From the NCBI RefSeq assembly GCF_014192155.1, contig NZ_JACHXO010000004.1:310001-374000 (forward strand): a DNA stretch of 64,000 nucleotides. The letters are read 5' to 3'. The notes under the pieces are model-generated. The model saw only the letters and a program-made list of their open reading frames with translations, ran no database searches and had not been told where the DNA came from. Each line of letters opens with the position of its first letter. Within the stretch, counting starts at the first letter, position 1. This DNA comes from Roseateles terrae. GTDB taxonomy: Bacteria > Pseudomonadota > Gammaproteobacteria > Burkholderiales > Burkholderiaceae_C. A program made the position numbers and the translations under genes. Below are positions 48,122 through 55,880 of the stretch, piece after piece.

Positions 48122-48499
48122 GAAACTCTCGGCAAAGGGGAAACAACCGGGCGACCCAGGGCCCAACCCAAGGACCAGGCACACCGGGCCAGATCACTTG
48201 AGGCCGCCCGGACCGCTTGCAAGTCGCCGAGGCGGTAAAAAGCGGCTCCGGAGTGCGACAAGGGCGCATGTCGGACGATTGCAGGCATCCACCGGTGTTT
48301 ACCGCGGCCCGGCTCGTCCGCTAGACGAATGGATCACACACCTTGATGAAGGTCCTGGCCAGCCCCAAGCGCCGAGCGTGGTGAGGTCGCCACATCCCGA
48401 GGTGGGGACCGCCCCGGCAATGTGACCTTCGTCCTTAGGCATTTCGGGATCGGCTCCTTAAACTTCTTTGCAACTAAAAGCAATTCGGGCAAAGAAACC
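48122..48499. other. Intergenic region without a supported gene
   Basis: 378 bp between the divergent reductase and the small secreted protein gene. Composition becomes AT-richer near 48455-48490, where a promoter for the plus-strand gene could lie. No hairpin or known regulatory site recognised. Confidence 0.4.
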
Positions 48500-48892
48500 A
48501 TGCTTCTCCCTCTCCGAGTCTGGTGGGCTGGCGTGCTGACGGCGGTGTCCTGCGGCGTGCTGGCGCAGGTGCCTTATGTGTTCAGCTACAACCCCGGCCC
48601 CAACCGCGGCACCAAGTGGGTGGTCAAGGCCTCGGACGGTCTGACCGAGTCTGCCGCCTCGGTGCTGACCGATGCACCGCGGCCGGTCTGGGCGCGGGTC
48701 TGCTACACCATCGGCCCCTCGGACAGCACGGTGACGCTCTATGCCCAGACGGGCACCAAAGAGCCCAAAGGCACCGAAGTCGCCTGGGGCGGCTGTGCCG
48801 ACATCTTCGGCACCAGCATCTGGATCGGCAATCCACATGGCCAGCCGGTCGGTGGTTATTACGGCATCGCACCGGCCACGCCGGCCCCCTGA
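48500..48892 (+). CDS. Small secreted protein of unknown function
   Basis: 130 residues from the ATG at 48500. Signal peptide (MLLPLRVWWAGVLTAVSCG, cleavage near VLAQ), then a mature part of about 107 residues with two Cys (RVCYTIG and WGGCADI) that may be disulfide-bonded in the periplasm. No family recognised. 108 bp before a CsgG-like lipoprotein on the same strand, so possibly co-transcribed with it. Confidence 0.65.
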   Translation: MLLPLRVWWAGVLTAVSCGVLAQVPYVFSYNPGPNRGTKWVVKASDGLTESAASVLTDAPRPVWARVCYTIGPSDSTVTLYAQTGTKEPKGTEVAWGGCADIFGTSIWIGNPHGQPVGGYYGIAPATPAP

Positions 48893-49000
48893 TCCATCTT
48901 TCACGCCTCTCATCCCATCATCCCCCTGGCGCGGCGGACCCGTGGTGTCCTTGCGCCGTCCTTTCGCCTGTTCCCTGAAGAACCCCTCTGGAGGAATTCC

Positions 49001-49954
49001 ATGTCCGCAGTCCTTGCTCCCCTTGCCCGGTCGGTCCTGAAGCCCGCGCTCCTGCTGTCTCCGCTGCTGCTGGCTGGCTGTCTGGCCACCGCCCCGACGA
49101 TGGGCGAGAACAAGGGCACGGTGTCCGGTGCCGCCGGCGGCGCCACCGCCGAGAACCAGAACTCCCAGCTGGAGCATTGCGACGAATCGCTGGGCACCCT
49201 GTCGCTGTACGAAGACCCGGCCGCGCCGTGGTGGTCGGCCATGCGCGAACGTCAGCTGGGCTCGACCCTGCCGGTCATCCGCCTGATGGTGCAGCAGAGC
49301 AACTGCTTCGTGGTGGTGGAGCGCGGCAAGGCCTTCGCCAACATGGAGCGTGAACGCGCCCTGATGCAGTCCGGCGAGACGCGTGCCGGCAGCAACTTCG
49401 GCCAAGGCCAGATCGTGGCGGCCGACTACACGCTGACGCCGGAAGTGCAGTTCTCCGGCAAGACCGGCGGCGGCGGTGGCGGCATCGGCACCGGTGCCCT
49501 GGGCCTGATCACCGCCGTGGCGGCCAGCGTCAACCAGAACGAAGCCTCCACCACCCTGCTGCTGGTGGACAACCGCTCGGGCGTGCAGATCTCCGCGGCG
49601 GAAGGCACGGCCAAGAACTTCGACTTCGGCGTGCTCGGCGGCGGCCTGTTCGGCAACACCGCCGTCGGTGGCGGCGCCTATGCCAAGACCCCGGCCGGCA
49701 AGGTGGTGACGGCCGCATTCGCGGATTCGTTCAACCAGATGGTCAAGGCCCTGCGCAACTACAAGGCGCAACAGGTCAAGGGTGGCCTGGGCACCGGCGG
49801 CCGCCTGGGCGTCTCCGGCGGCTCCACCGCCGCCTCCAAGGAAGCCGACGCCGCCGCCACCTCGACGGCCAAGCCCGCTAGCGCCACCAAGCCGGCAGCC
49901 AAGAAGGCCGCGCCGAAGCCTTCCACCACCACGACGCCGCCGGCCAGCAAGTAA
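49001..49954 (+). CDS. CsgG/HfaB-like lipoprotein
   Basis: 317 residues. Lipobox LLLAGC with Cys27. The middle resembles CsgG/HfaB or the LpoB-type periplasmic domain: RLMVQQSNCFVVVERGKAF, then ADYTLTPEVQFSG, LLLVDNRSGVQISAAEG and a final Tyr-rich helix. The C-terminal 60 residues are a Lys/Ala/Thr/Pro tail. CsgG forms an outer-membrane secretion channel in curli export, but no curli genes are here; an envelope assembly role is as likely. Confidence 0.75.
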   Translation: MSAVLAPLARSVLKPALLLSPLLLAGCLATAPTMGENKGTVSGAAGGATAENQNSQLEHCDESLGTLSLYEDPAAPWWSAMRERQLGSTLPVIRLMVQQSNCFVVVERGKAFANMERERALMQSGETRAGSNFGQGQIVAADYTLTPEVQFSGKTGGGGGGIGTGALGLITAVAASVNQNEASTTLLLVDNRSGVQISAAEGTAKNFDFGVLGGGLFGNTAVGGGAYAKTPAGKVVTAAFADSFNQMVKALRNYKAQQVKGGLGTGGRLGVSGGSTAASKEADAAATSTAKPASATKPAAKKAAPKPSTTTTPPASK

Positions 49955-50461
49955 GGCCCTGGTGTTTCGGAGCGGCGCGCCGTCCTGCGCCCCCCTCGAG
50001 CCTGCTGAGGCGGGGAGCCGGGCGCGCGCTGCACCGAATCGCGGACTTCGGTCCGCGGCGCCGCGACGCCCCGCAACGCACCGCACCCAACGCATCGCCG
50101 TGAAGATGGCGCCTGGCCCGGCTGACCTGGGAACCCGGGTATTGCCGCCTCTGGCTTGAATCGGCGTCAGCACCAGCGGCGTGCGTCAGATCGCGCCCGG
50201 TGCATGCGGTGACTCATGCCGGTGCATCGCCCTCGCACCCGATGGCCACGCCGATCCCCAGTCCTCTGGCGCGTTGTCACCGCCGCTTACATCCTCGTCC
50301 GCTGCCGTACGACGACCTAGGGACAATTCGGATGGCGGGCGCTCCGGCTTCCCCGTGTCCCTTGTTCCGTGTCGCTCATGCATCCGTTCAGGCCCGCCGC
50401 TTGCTCTACGGTGTACATCGCGACGACCTCATGTTCCAAATGACCTCCTGAAAGGGGCTGC
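49955..50461. other. Intergenic region without a supported gene
   Basis: 507 bp before the hybrid kinase. Short open frames on both strands lack ribosome sites and recognisable sequence. No terminator with a T-run seen. Confidence 0.4.
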
Positions 50462-52324
50462 ATGCTTGCGCGCGTCGTTCCCGGCGACCCACGCGTTCTC
50501 ACCGCGCTGCTCAACAGCGTTGCTCAGGCCTGCGGTGCGCAGGGGTGCGAGCTGGTGTGGGACGGCCAGGTCATGGCCCGCGGAGAGGGCTCCGCCAGCG
50601 AAGTGCTGGCCGCGCTGGATGTGCAGTGGGAGCATGCGGAGGCCCAGTTGCGCGTCATGGCGGACCAGGCGCGGCCGCTCACCCGGGACGAGATGCGGGC
50701 GTTTCACACCGCCACCCAGACGGTGCAGTCTTATCTGGCGGCCACCGCCCGCGGTGTTGCGCAGGCCGCGGACCTGCCGCTCAGCGACAAGCTGCTGGCC
50801 GCGCTCGAATACCTGTCCGATGCCCTGATTCTGCTGCGGGCCGACGGCACCGTGGAATTCGTCAACGCCGCCTTTGAACAGGCGACGCAGCGCTCACGCC
50901 GGTCCCTGGTCGGGCGGCCCTATCAGGAATGCTTTCCGGCCAGCGCGCTCCAGCGGCTGGAGGGCGAGGCCCGGCCGGCCCTCCTGGCCGGGAAGCCCTA
51001 TGCCTTCGAGGACTACATCGAACGGCTGCAAAAGTGGTTTGAGTTCCGCACCTTCCCATGCGCCGAGGGTGCGATCGTGCTGCTGATCGACATCACCAGC
51101 CGCAAGTCCGATGAAGCGGCACGTCAGCAGCTGGAAGACAAGCTCCTGCGCGCCCAGCGCATGGAGAGCCTGGGCACCCTCGCGGGCGGCATCGCCCACG
51201 ACTTCAACAACATCCTGGCGGCCATCCTCGGCCACGCCGGCATGGTGGCGGACGAAGCCGCGGAAGGATCGCCGCTGCGGGACCACATGGACCAGATCCG
51301 CCGCGCCGGCTCCCGCGCCCGCGAACTGGTGCAGCGCATCCTCGCCTTTGCCCGTGGGGGCGGTGAGGAATTCAGCCGCCAGCCGCTGCAGCCGCTGGTG
51401 CGGGAAGCGGTGGACCTGCTGCAGGCCACCTTGCCCTCCTCGGTGCGGATGAAGGTGGATCTGGGTGACGAGTCCTGCGTGGCCACGGTCAGTCCGTCGG
51501 AGATGCAGCAGCTGGTGCTCAACCTCTGCACCAATGCGTGGCAGGCGATGGAAGGCAGCCAGGGCACCATCCACATCCGGCTGCGCTGCATCACCGTGCA
51601 CACACCGCGGGTCTGCACCATCGGTCAACTGGCGCCGACGCAATATGCCGAGCTGTGTGTCGAAGACGACGGCGCGGGCATGACCGACGCGGTCAAGGCG
51701 CGCCTGTTCGAGCCCTTCTTCACCACCAAGCCGCGCGGCCAGGGCACCGGTCTGGGCCTGCACATGCTGCACGGCATCGTGGATGTCCACAGCGGTGCCA
51801 TCGACGTGCGCTCCACCCCGGGCGTGGGCACCTGCTTCATGGTCTATCTGCCGGTGGTGGAAGCGCAGGGGCCGGTGAAGGTCGAAGCGCTGCAGATGGC
51901 GATGCGGCCGGGCCACGGCGAGTCCGTGGCTTATGTGGACGACGATCCCATCGTGCTGATGATGGTGGAGCAGCTGCTGCTCAAGGCTGGCTTTGATGTC
52001 ACCGCCTTTGCGTCACCGGACGAATTCCTGGTCGCCATGCGTGCGGCGCCTGGCCGCTTCCAGGTGCTGGTGACCGACTTCAACATGCCCAGCATGAACG
52101 GCGCCGAGCTGGCGGTGGCCGCACGCGCACTGGATCCGTCCCTGCCCATTGTGGTGACGACCGGCTTTGTGTCGGAAGAGCTGGAGGCTGCGGCGGCGTC
52201 GCTGGGTCAGATGGCGGTGCTGCAGAAGGCCCGCTCCTATGAAGAGCTGGCCGAGCTGACGGCGCTGGCCGCGCAAGGCTTCCCCGAGAGCCGCTTCGGC
52301 GACACAGGCCTGGCGATGTTGTGA
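50462..52324 (+). CDS. Cytoplasmic hybrid sensor histidine kinase (PAS-HisKA-HATPase-REC)
   Basis: 620 residues, no membrane segment. N-terminal helical region, PAS domain (about 115-215), phospho-acceptor His about 245 in LAGGIAHDFNNILAAILGHA, HATPase with LVLNLCTNAWQAM (N box) and GTGLGLHMLHG (G box), and a C-terminal receiver with VDDDPIVLMM and the acceptor Asp about 538 in VTDFNMPSMNG. The NtrB-like H box is typical of hybrid kinases in this group. No regulator gene adjoins. Confidence 0.9.
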   Translation: MLARVVPGDPRVLTALLNSVAQACGAQGCELVWDGQVMARGEGSASEVLAALDVQWEHAEAQLRVMADQARPLTRDEMRAFHTATQTVQSYLAATARGVAQAADLPLSDKLLAALEYLSDALILLRADGTVEFVNAAFEQATQRSRRSLVGRPYQECFPASALQRLEGEARPALLAGKPYAFEDYIERLQKWFEFRTFPCAEGAIVLLIDITSRKSDEAARQQLEDKLLRAQRMESLGTLAGGIAHDFNNILAAILGHAGMVADEAAEGSPLRDHMDQIRRAGSRARELVQRILAFARGGGEEFSRQPLQPLVREAVDLLQATLPSSVRMKVDLGDESCVATVSPSEMQQLVLNLCTNAWQAMEGSQGTIHIRLRCITVHTPRVCTIGQLAPTQYAELCVEDDGAGMTDAVKARLFEPFFTTKPRGQGTGLGLHMLHGIVDVHSGAIDVRSTPGVGTCFMVYLPVVEAQGPVKVEALQMAMRPGHGESVAYVDDDPIVLMMVEQLLLKAGFDVTAFASPDEFLVAMRAAPGRFQVLVTDFNMPSMNGAELAVAARALDPSLPIVVTTGFVSEELEAAAASLGQMAVLQKARSYEELAELTALAAQGFPESRFGDTGLAML

Positions 52325-52486
52325 GCCGGTATCGGCTGACACCCCTGACGTGCATCGCGTGCACCGTGCAGGCCGGGTGAGACCCGCCAGCCGTGCAATC
52401 CGTGTAATCCGGGAGTTCGGTTCACGAGGCGAGAGCGGTTGACACGGTAAGAGCCGTTGACGGCGCGCGCGTCGCTCAGTCGTCGT

Positions 52487-53494
52487 TCAGTCGTCGCGCT
52501 CGGCAGCCGGTGGGCTGGTGCCCAGCGGAGCGCCGTGCGGAGGGTCGTGCGCAGAGCCGGCCGACAGCGGCACGCCCTCACGCGGCCGCACCACCAGCAC
52601 CTTCAGCGCCCGCTCCGGGTCCACATCCTCATACGCCGCCGGATTCGGCAGCCGCTGCACGATTTCGAAGCCCGGCGCTTCCGTGCCGATCAGCTCCCGC
52701 AGGAAACCAGTGTCCAGCTTGGGTGTGTTCAGGCAGACCAGGGCCTGTCCGGTCGGGGCGACCAGTTCCGGGAGACGCCGGATCAGCCGCGCATAGTCCT
52801 TGGTTGCGACGAAGCTGCCCTTCTGGAAGCTGGGCGGGTCCATGATGACCAGGTCATATGGACCGCCCCGCCGGATCTTTGCCCAGGAGTTGAAGATGTC
52901 GTGGGCCAGGAACTGCGCACCATCGGCCACGCCGTTGAGCTGATGATTGCGACGTCCGATGGAGAGGGCCCCGGACGCCATGTCCACATTCACCACCTCG
53001 GCCGCCCCCGCCTGCAGCGCCACCACCGAGAACGCACAGGTGTAGGCAAACAGGTTGAGCACCTTGCCACCCGGATGGGCCTGCGCCCAGCGCCGCACCC
53101 ATTGGCGACCCTCGGCCATGTCGAGAAAGAAGCCGTGGTTCTGACCCTGCAGCAGATGCACACCGAAACGGGTGCCGCCTTCCTCCACCACATGCGCCTG
53201 CGGCACGCTGCCGGCCATCAGCCGGTTGTGCACACGGAATTCGTCGCGGTGCTGGAAGACCCAGTTCAGCGGCTCCCCCGGTGCGATCTCGGCCCAGCGC
53301 CGATGCAGGGCGCTGTCGAGCGTTTGCAGGTCCTCGTCCGGCACCGGCGCAAAACTGGTCAGCAGCAGCACCGGCGGGAAGGCGTCCAGCGACCACTGCT
53401 CATGGCCGGGATACCGCCCGCCCCGGCCATGAAAAAGTCGCGCCGCCTCGGTCGGGCGGCGCATCGTGGCAATGTGGTCGAGCAGGGCTTGCAT
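52487..53494 (-). CDS. RlmI-like SAM-dependent methyltransferase
   Basis: 335 residues. Class I Rossmann fold with KVLNLFAYTCAFSVVALQAG (motif I), VVNVDMASGAL (motif II) and LVIMDPPSFQKG (motif IV, as in m5C and rRNA methyltransferases). Lacks the N-terminal PUA domain of E. coli RlmI. Probably modifies rRNA; target unknown. The C-terminal 30 residues are a low-complexity tail. Confidence 0.85.
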   Translation of the reverse strand: MQALLDHIATMRRPTEAARLFHGRGGRYPGHEQWSLDAFPPVLLLTSFAPVPDEDLQTLDSALHRRWAEIAPGEPLNWVFQHRDEFRVHNRLMAGSVPQAHVVEEGGTRFGVHLLQGQNHGFFLDMAEGRQWVRRWAQAHPGGKVLNLFAYTCAFSVVALQAGAAEVVNVDMASGALSIGRRNHQLNGVADGAQFLAHDIFNSWAKIRRGGPYDLVIMDPPSFQKGSFVATKDYARLIRRLPELVAPTGQALVCLNTPKLDTGFLRELIGTEAPGFEIVQRLPNPAAYEDVDPERALKVLVVRPREGVPLSAGSAHDPPHGAPLGTSPPAAERDD

Positions 53495-53548
53495 GAAGAC
53501 GGGACGGGCGCTGAAACAACCCGTCAGTGTAGTCAGCGCGCCAACGGG

Positions 53549-54226
53549 TCAGGACTTGCCGAGCAGTGCATACGGCCCGCCCTTCTCCAGGGCACGCTGA
53601 TACGCCGGCCGCGCATGGATGCGCTCGAGGAAGGCGGTGATGCGCGGCTGACGTGCCACCTCGCCGCCGCGCGTCGCAGCGGCTTCCAGCGGGAAGCTCA
53701 TCTGCACATCGGCGGCGGTGAAGCTGTCTCCGGCGAACCAGTCGCTCTTGCCGAGCTCGGCCTCCACATAGTTCATGTGGTTGGTGATCTGCGGCATCAC
53801 GAATGACGACTTGGCTTTGCCCGCGATCGCCTTGGCGATCGGCTTGATGAAGAAGGGCATCGGCCCGGCCTCGATGCGGTCGAAGACCAGCTTGAGCAGC
53901 AGCGGCGGCATGGCCGAGCCTTCGGCATAGTGCATCCAGTAGCGGTAGCGCAGCGCCTCGGGCGTGCCGGGCGCAGGCTTGAAGCGGCCCTCGCCATAAC
54001 GATCCACCAGATACTCCAGGATGGCACCGGATTCAGCGATCACCAGATCGCCGTCGGTCACCACGGGAGACTTGCCCAGCGGATGCACCCGGCGCAGCTC
54101 GGGCGGCGCCAGCATAGTCTTCGGGTCGCGCTGATAGTGCTTGATCTCGTAGGGCAAGCCCAGTTCTTCGAGCAGCCACAGGACCCGCTGCGAGCGGGAG
54201 TTGTTGAGGTGGTGGACGGTGATCAT
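53549..54226 (-). CDS. Glutathione S-transferase
   Basis: 225 residues. Thioredoxin-like N-terminal domain (HHLNNSRSQRVLWLLEELGL, with the glutathione-activating Ser, then KSPVVTDGDLVIAESGAILEY) and an all-helical C-terminal domain. Cytosolic conjugation or reduction of electrophiles. It begins 9 bp after the reverse transcriptase stop on the same strand, so it may share its transcript. Confidence 0.93.
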   Translation of the reverse strand: MITVHHLNNSRSQRVLWLLEELGLPYEIKHYQRDPKTMLAPPELRRVHPLGKSPVVTDGDLVIAESGAILEYLVDRYGEGRFKPAPGTPEALRYRYWMHYAEGSAMPPLLLKLVFDRIEAGPMPFFIKPIAKAIAGKAKSSFVMPQITNHMNYVEAELGKSDWFAGDSFTAADVQMSFPLEAAATRGGEVARQPRITAFLERIHARPAYQRALEKGGPYALLGKS

Positions 54227-54235
54227 GGGCGCAGT

Positions 54236-55612
54236 CTACTGAACGAAGGCAATGGCATTGAAAAGGCGCTGCAGCTTCTCCGCACGGCTGGGCGCCACGA
54301 ACTGCCGGGCCCAGGCGAGCCGGCCCAGCAGGGGTGCCCGCAGCGACATCGGCACCTGGGCCTCATGGCCCAGTCGATGCAGCTGCGCGCGCAGGCGATC
54401 GTAATCAGGTCGGGAGAGATGCGGTGTCTCGTTGACGACCAGACCGGTCACCGTCTGCCGGCCGCCGGCGCGCATCAGGCGGGTTTTGTCGGCGCGCAGC
54501 ACAAAACCCTCGTCCTCCACGATGGCGCGGACCCAGGCATGCAGGCTCACGGCGTCCAGGCCCTCGGTGGTGGGGCCCGAGAACACCAGGTCATCGGCAT
54601 AGCGCGAATACTGGGCGTTGAAGCGGACTGCCAGACCGTCCAGCCGCAGGTCCAAAGCGAAGGCGCACAAATTGGCCAGCACCGGCGACGTGGGGGCGCC
54701 CTGCGGCAGATGCGCGGAAGCCAGCCGCCGGGCCTCCAGCCAGCTCAGACCGCCCTCGTCCCGCAGGCGCTCCCGCACCGCTCGCGGCGTGCGCACGGTG
54801 CAGAGGGTGGTGAGGGTGTCCGCCACCGCCTCGGTGAAGCCCAGGGTGCGGAACAGCGCGCGGATGCGGGCTGCGCCGATGCTGGGGAAGAAATCCTTCA
54901 GGTCGAATCTGAAGACCCAGGCCTGCCCCGCATGCATCCGGGCGTGGCCGGCGACGTTGCGCCCCGCCACGAAGCCCTGTGCAGCCTCATGCACCGGCAC
55001 CCGATCCAGCAGGGTGCGCAGCAGACGTCGCTGGACCGCCTTCAAGGCGGGAAGTGGCGCTTCGATCAGGCGCAGGCCACCACTGCGTTTGTCCACCAGC
55101 AGGGAGCGGTAGTGCGCAGTCGCCTGGACCCTTGGCCGGTGGGGCGTCGGGTCCGCTTCCCGGAAGCGCTGGGCCGGGCCGGCGAGCACCTCCAGCATGG
55201 ACAGCTCCAGGCCCAGGCCAGCCGCCAGATCCGCCAGCGTATGCCACGGTGGCAGGGGCAGGTGCTCCAGGGCAAACGGTGGGGGCCTCATGCGCGAGGG
55301 GCGAAGCAGCAGACGCCGCACATGGACGGGCGGACGTTCCGGATCGAAGCCCGCCACGAACGCCGGCATGAGTTCCAGGTGATCTGCCAGCAACCGGGGC
55401 GTCATCTGCTGCCAGACCGGCAGGCTCAAGCGGGCGAGCTGCTCGCACAAGGGCAGCAGCCAGGCTCGATGCTCAGCGCCGAGGCAGGCGGTGGCCCGAC
55501 CCAGCAGCGCCGAGGCCGTGCGCCCGCCGGGTGCGTCATCATCGGTCTGACAGGCGCGGGCCAGTGACAGCGCGATCCAGCGGGAATAGGTGAGCGGTGC
55601 CGGAGGCGTCAT
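54236..55612 (-). CDS. Retron-type reverse transcriptase with N-terminal extension
   Basis: 458 residues from the ATG at 55612. RT core (about 165-458): YRSLLVDKRSGGLRLIEAP, a GFVAGRNVAGHARMH segment where retron RTs have NAxxH, FRFDLKDFFPSIG with the first catalytic Asp (about 235), LPQGAPTSPVLANLCAF, SRYADDLVFSG with the catalytic YADD (about 337), and QTVTGLVVNE, the retron VTG motif. The 165-residue N-terminal extension has no recognised domain; myxobacterial Mx162-type retron RTs have a similar size and extension (from memory). No group II intron maturase domain. A candidate msr-msd RNA lies 24 nt upstream on the same strand. Confidence 0.9.
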   Translation of the reverse strand: MTPPAPLTYSRWIALSLARACQTDDDAPGGRTASALLGRATACLGAEHRAWLLPLCEQLARLSLPVWQQMTPRLLADHLELMPAFVAGFDPERPPVHVRRLLLRPSRMRPPPFALEHLPLPPWHTLADLAAGLGLELSMLEVLAGPAQRFREADPTPHRPRVQATAHYRSLLVDKRSGGLRLIEAPLPALKAVQRRLLRTLLDRVPVHEAAQGFVAGRNVAGHARMHAGQAWVFRFDLKDFFPSIGAARIRALFRTLGFTEAVADTLTTLCTVRTPRAVRERLRDEGGLSWLEARRLASAHLPQGAPTSPVLANLCAFALDLRLDGLAVRFNAQYSRYADDLVFSGPTTEGLDAVSLHAWVRAIVEDEGFVLRADKTRLMRAGGRQTVTGLVVNETPHLSRPDYDRLRAQLHRLGHEAQVPMSLRAPLLGRLAWARQFVAPSRAEKLQRLFNAIAFVQ

Positions 55613-55636
55613 CAATCGTAGGGAGCTGATCAGGGT

Positions 55637-55790
55637 GACTCCCGTCCACCAACGAGCCGGTCCTGCGATTTCTCCGATGCGCGCAGCGCATTGCCGAAGG
55701 CGCGCCGGAATGCCTCACTCTGAAAAATGCCACGGGGATGCCCCGCGGCCCGAAAGCCGAAGCCTTCGACATGCTTGGCGGACAAGAGTC
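55637..55790 (-). ncRNA. Candidate retron msr-msd RNA (a1/a2-bounded)
   Basis: Read on the minus strand: a1 at 55790-55777 (GACTCTTGTCCGCC) pairs with a2 at 55650-55637 (GGTGGACGGGAGTC) over all 14 positions, with three G-U wobbles that exist only in the minus-strand RNA. Right after a1 is AAGC, with a candidate branching G at 55774. Inside lie hairpins at 55770-55756 (GUCGAA/UUCGGC), 55748-55730 (CCGCGGGG-CAU-CCCCGUGG, 8 bp with one G-U) and 55709-55673 (a bulged stem with UCCG/CGGA and CGCGC/GCGCG). The 126-nt interior and closeness to the RT start fit retron architecture. Confidence 0.6.
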
Positions 55791-55880
55791 GCGCGGATTA
55801 TGGCCAAAGAATTTGACAGGTCGGCACCCGACTTGCCCTTGACCGCGCACCAGGACGCCCCGCCTGGCCGGACGCCGCAC

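Noticed and set aside
48458-50173. 571-codon minus-strand open frame across two plus-strand genes
   Set aside because: Both plus-strand genes have signal peptide or lipobox and sensible composition; the antisense frame has none.
54236-55612. Group II intron maturase
   Set aside because: No maturase or HNH domain, no intron-like flanks; the VTG motif and upstream a1/a2 pairing fit a retron better.
55590-55880. Longer N-terminus for the antiporter starting at 55590 or 55800
   Set aside because: It would overlap the retron RNA region and add a soluble Arg/Pro-rich stretch before the first membrane segment; no ribosome site.
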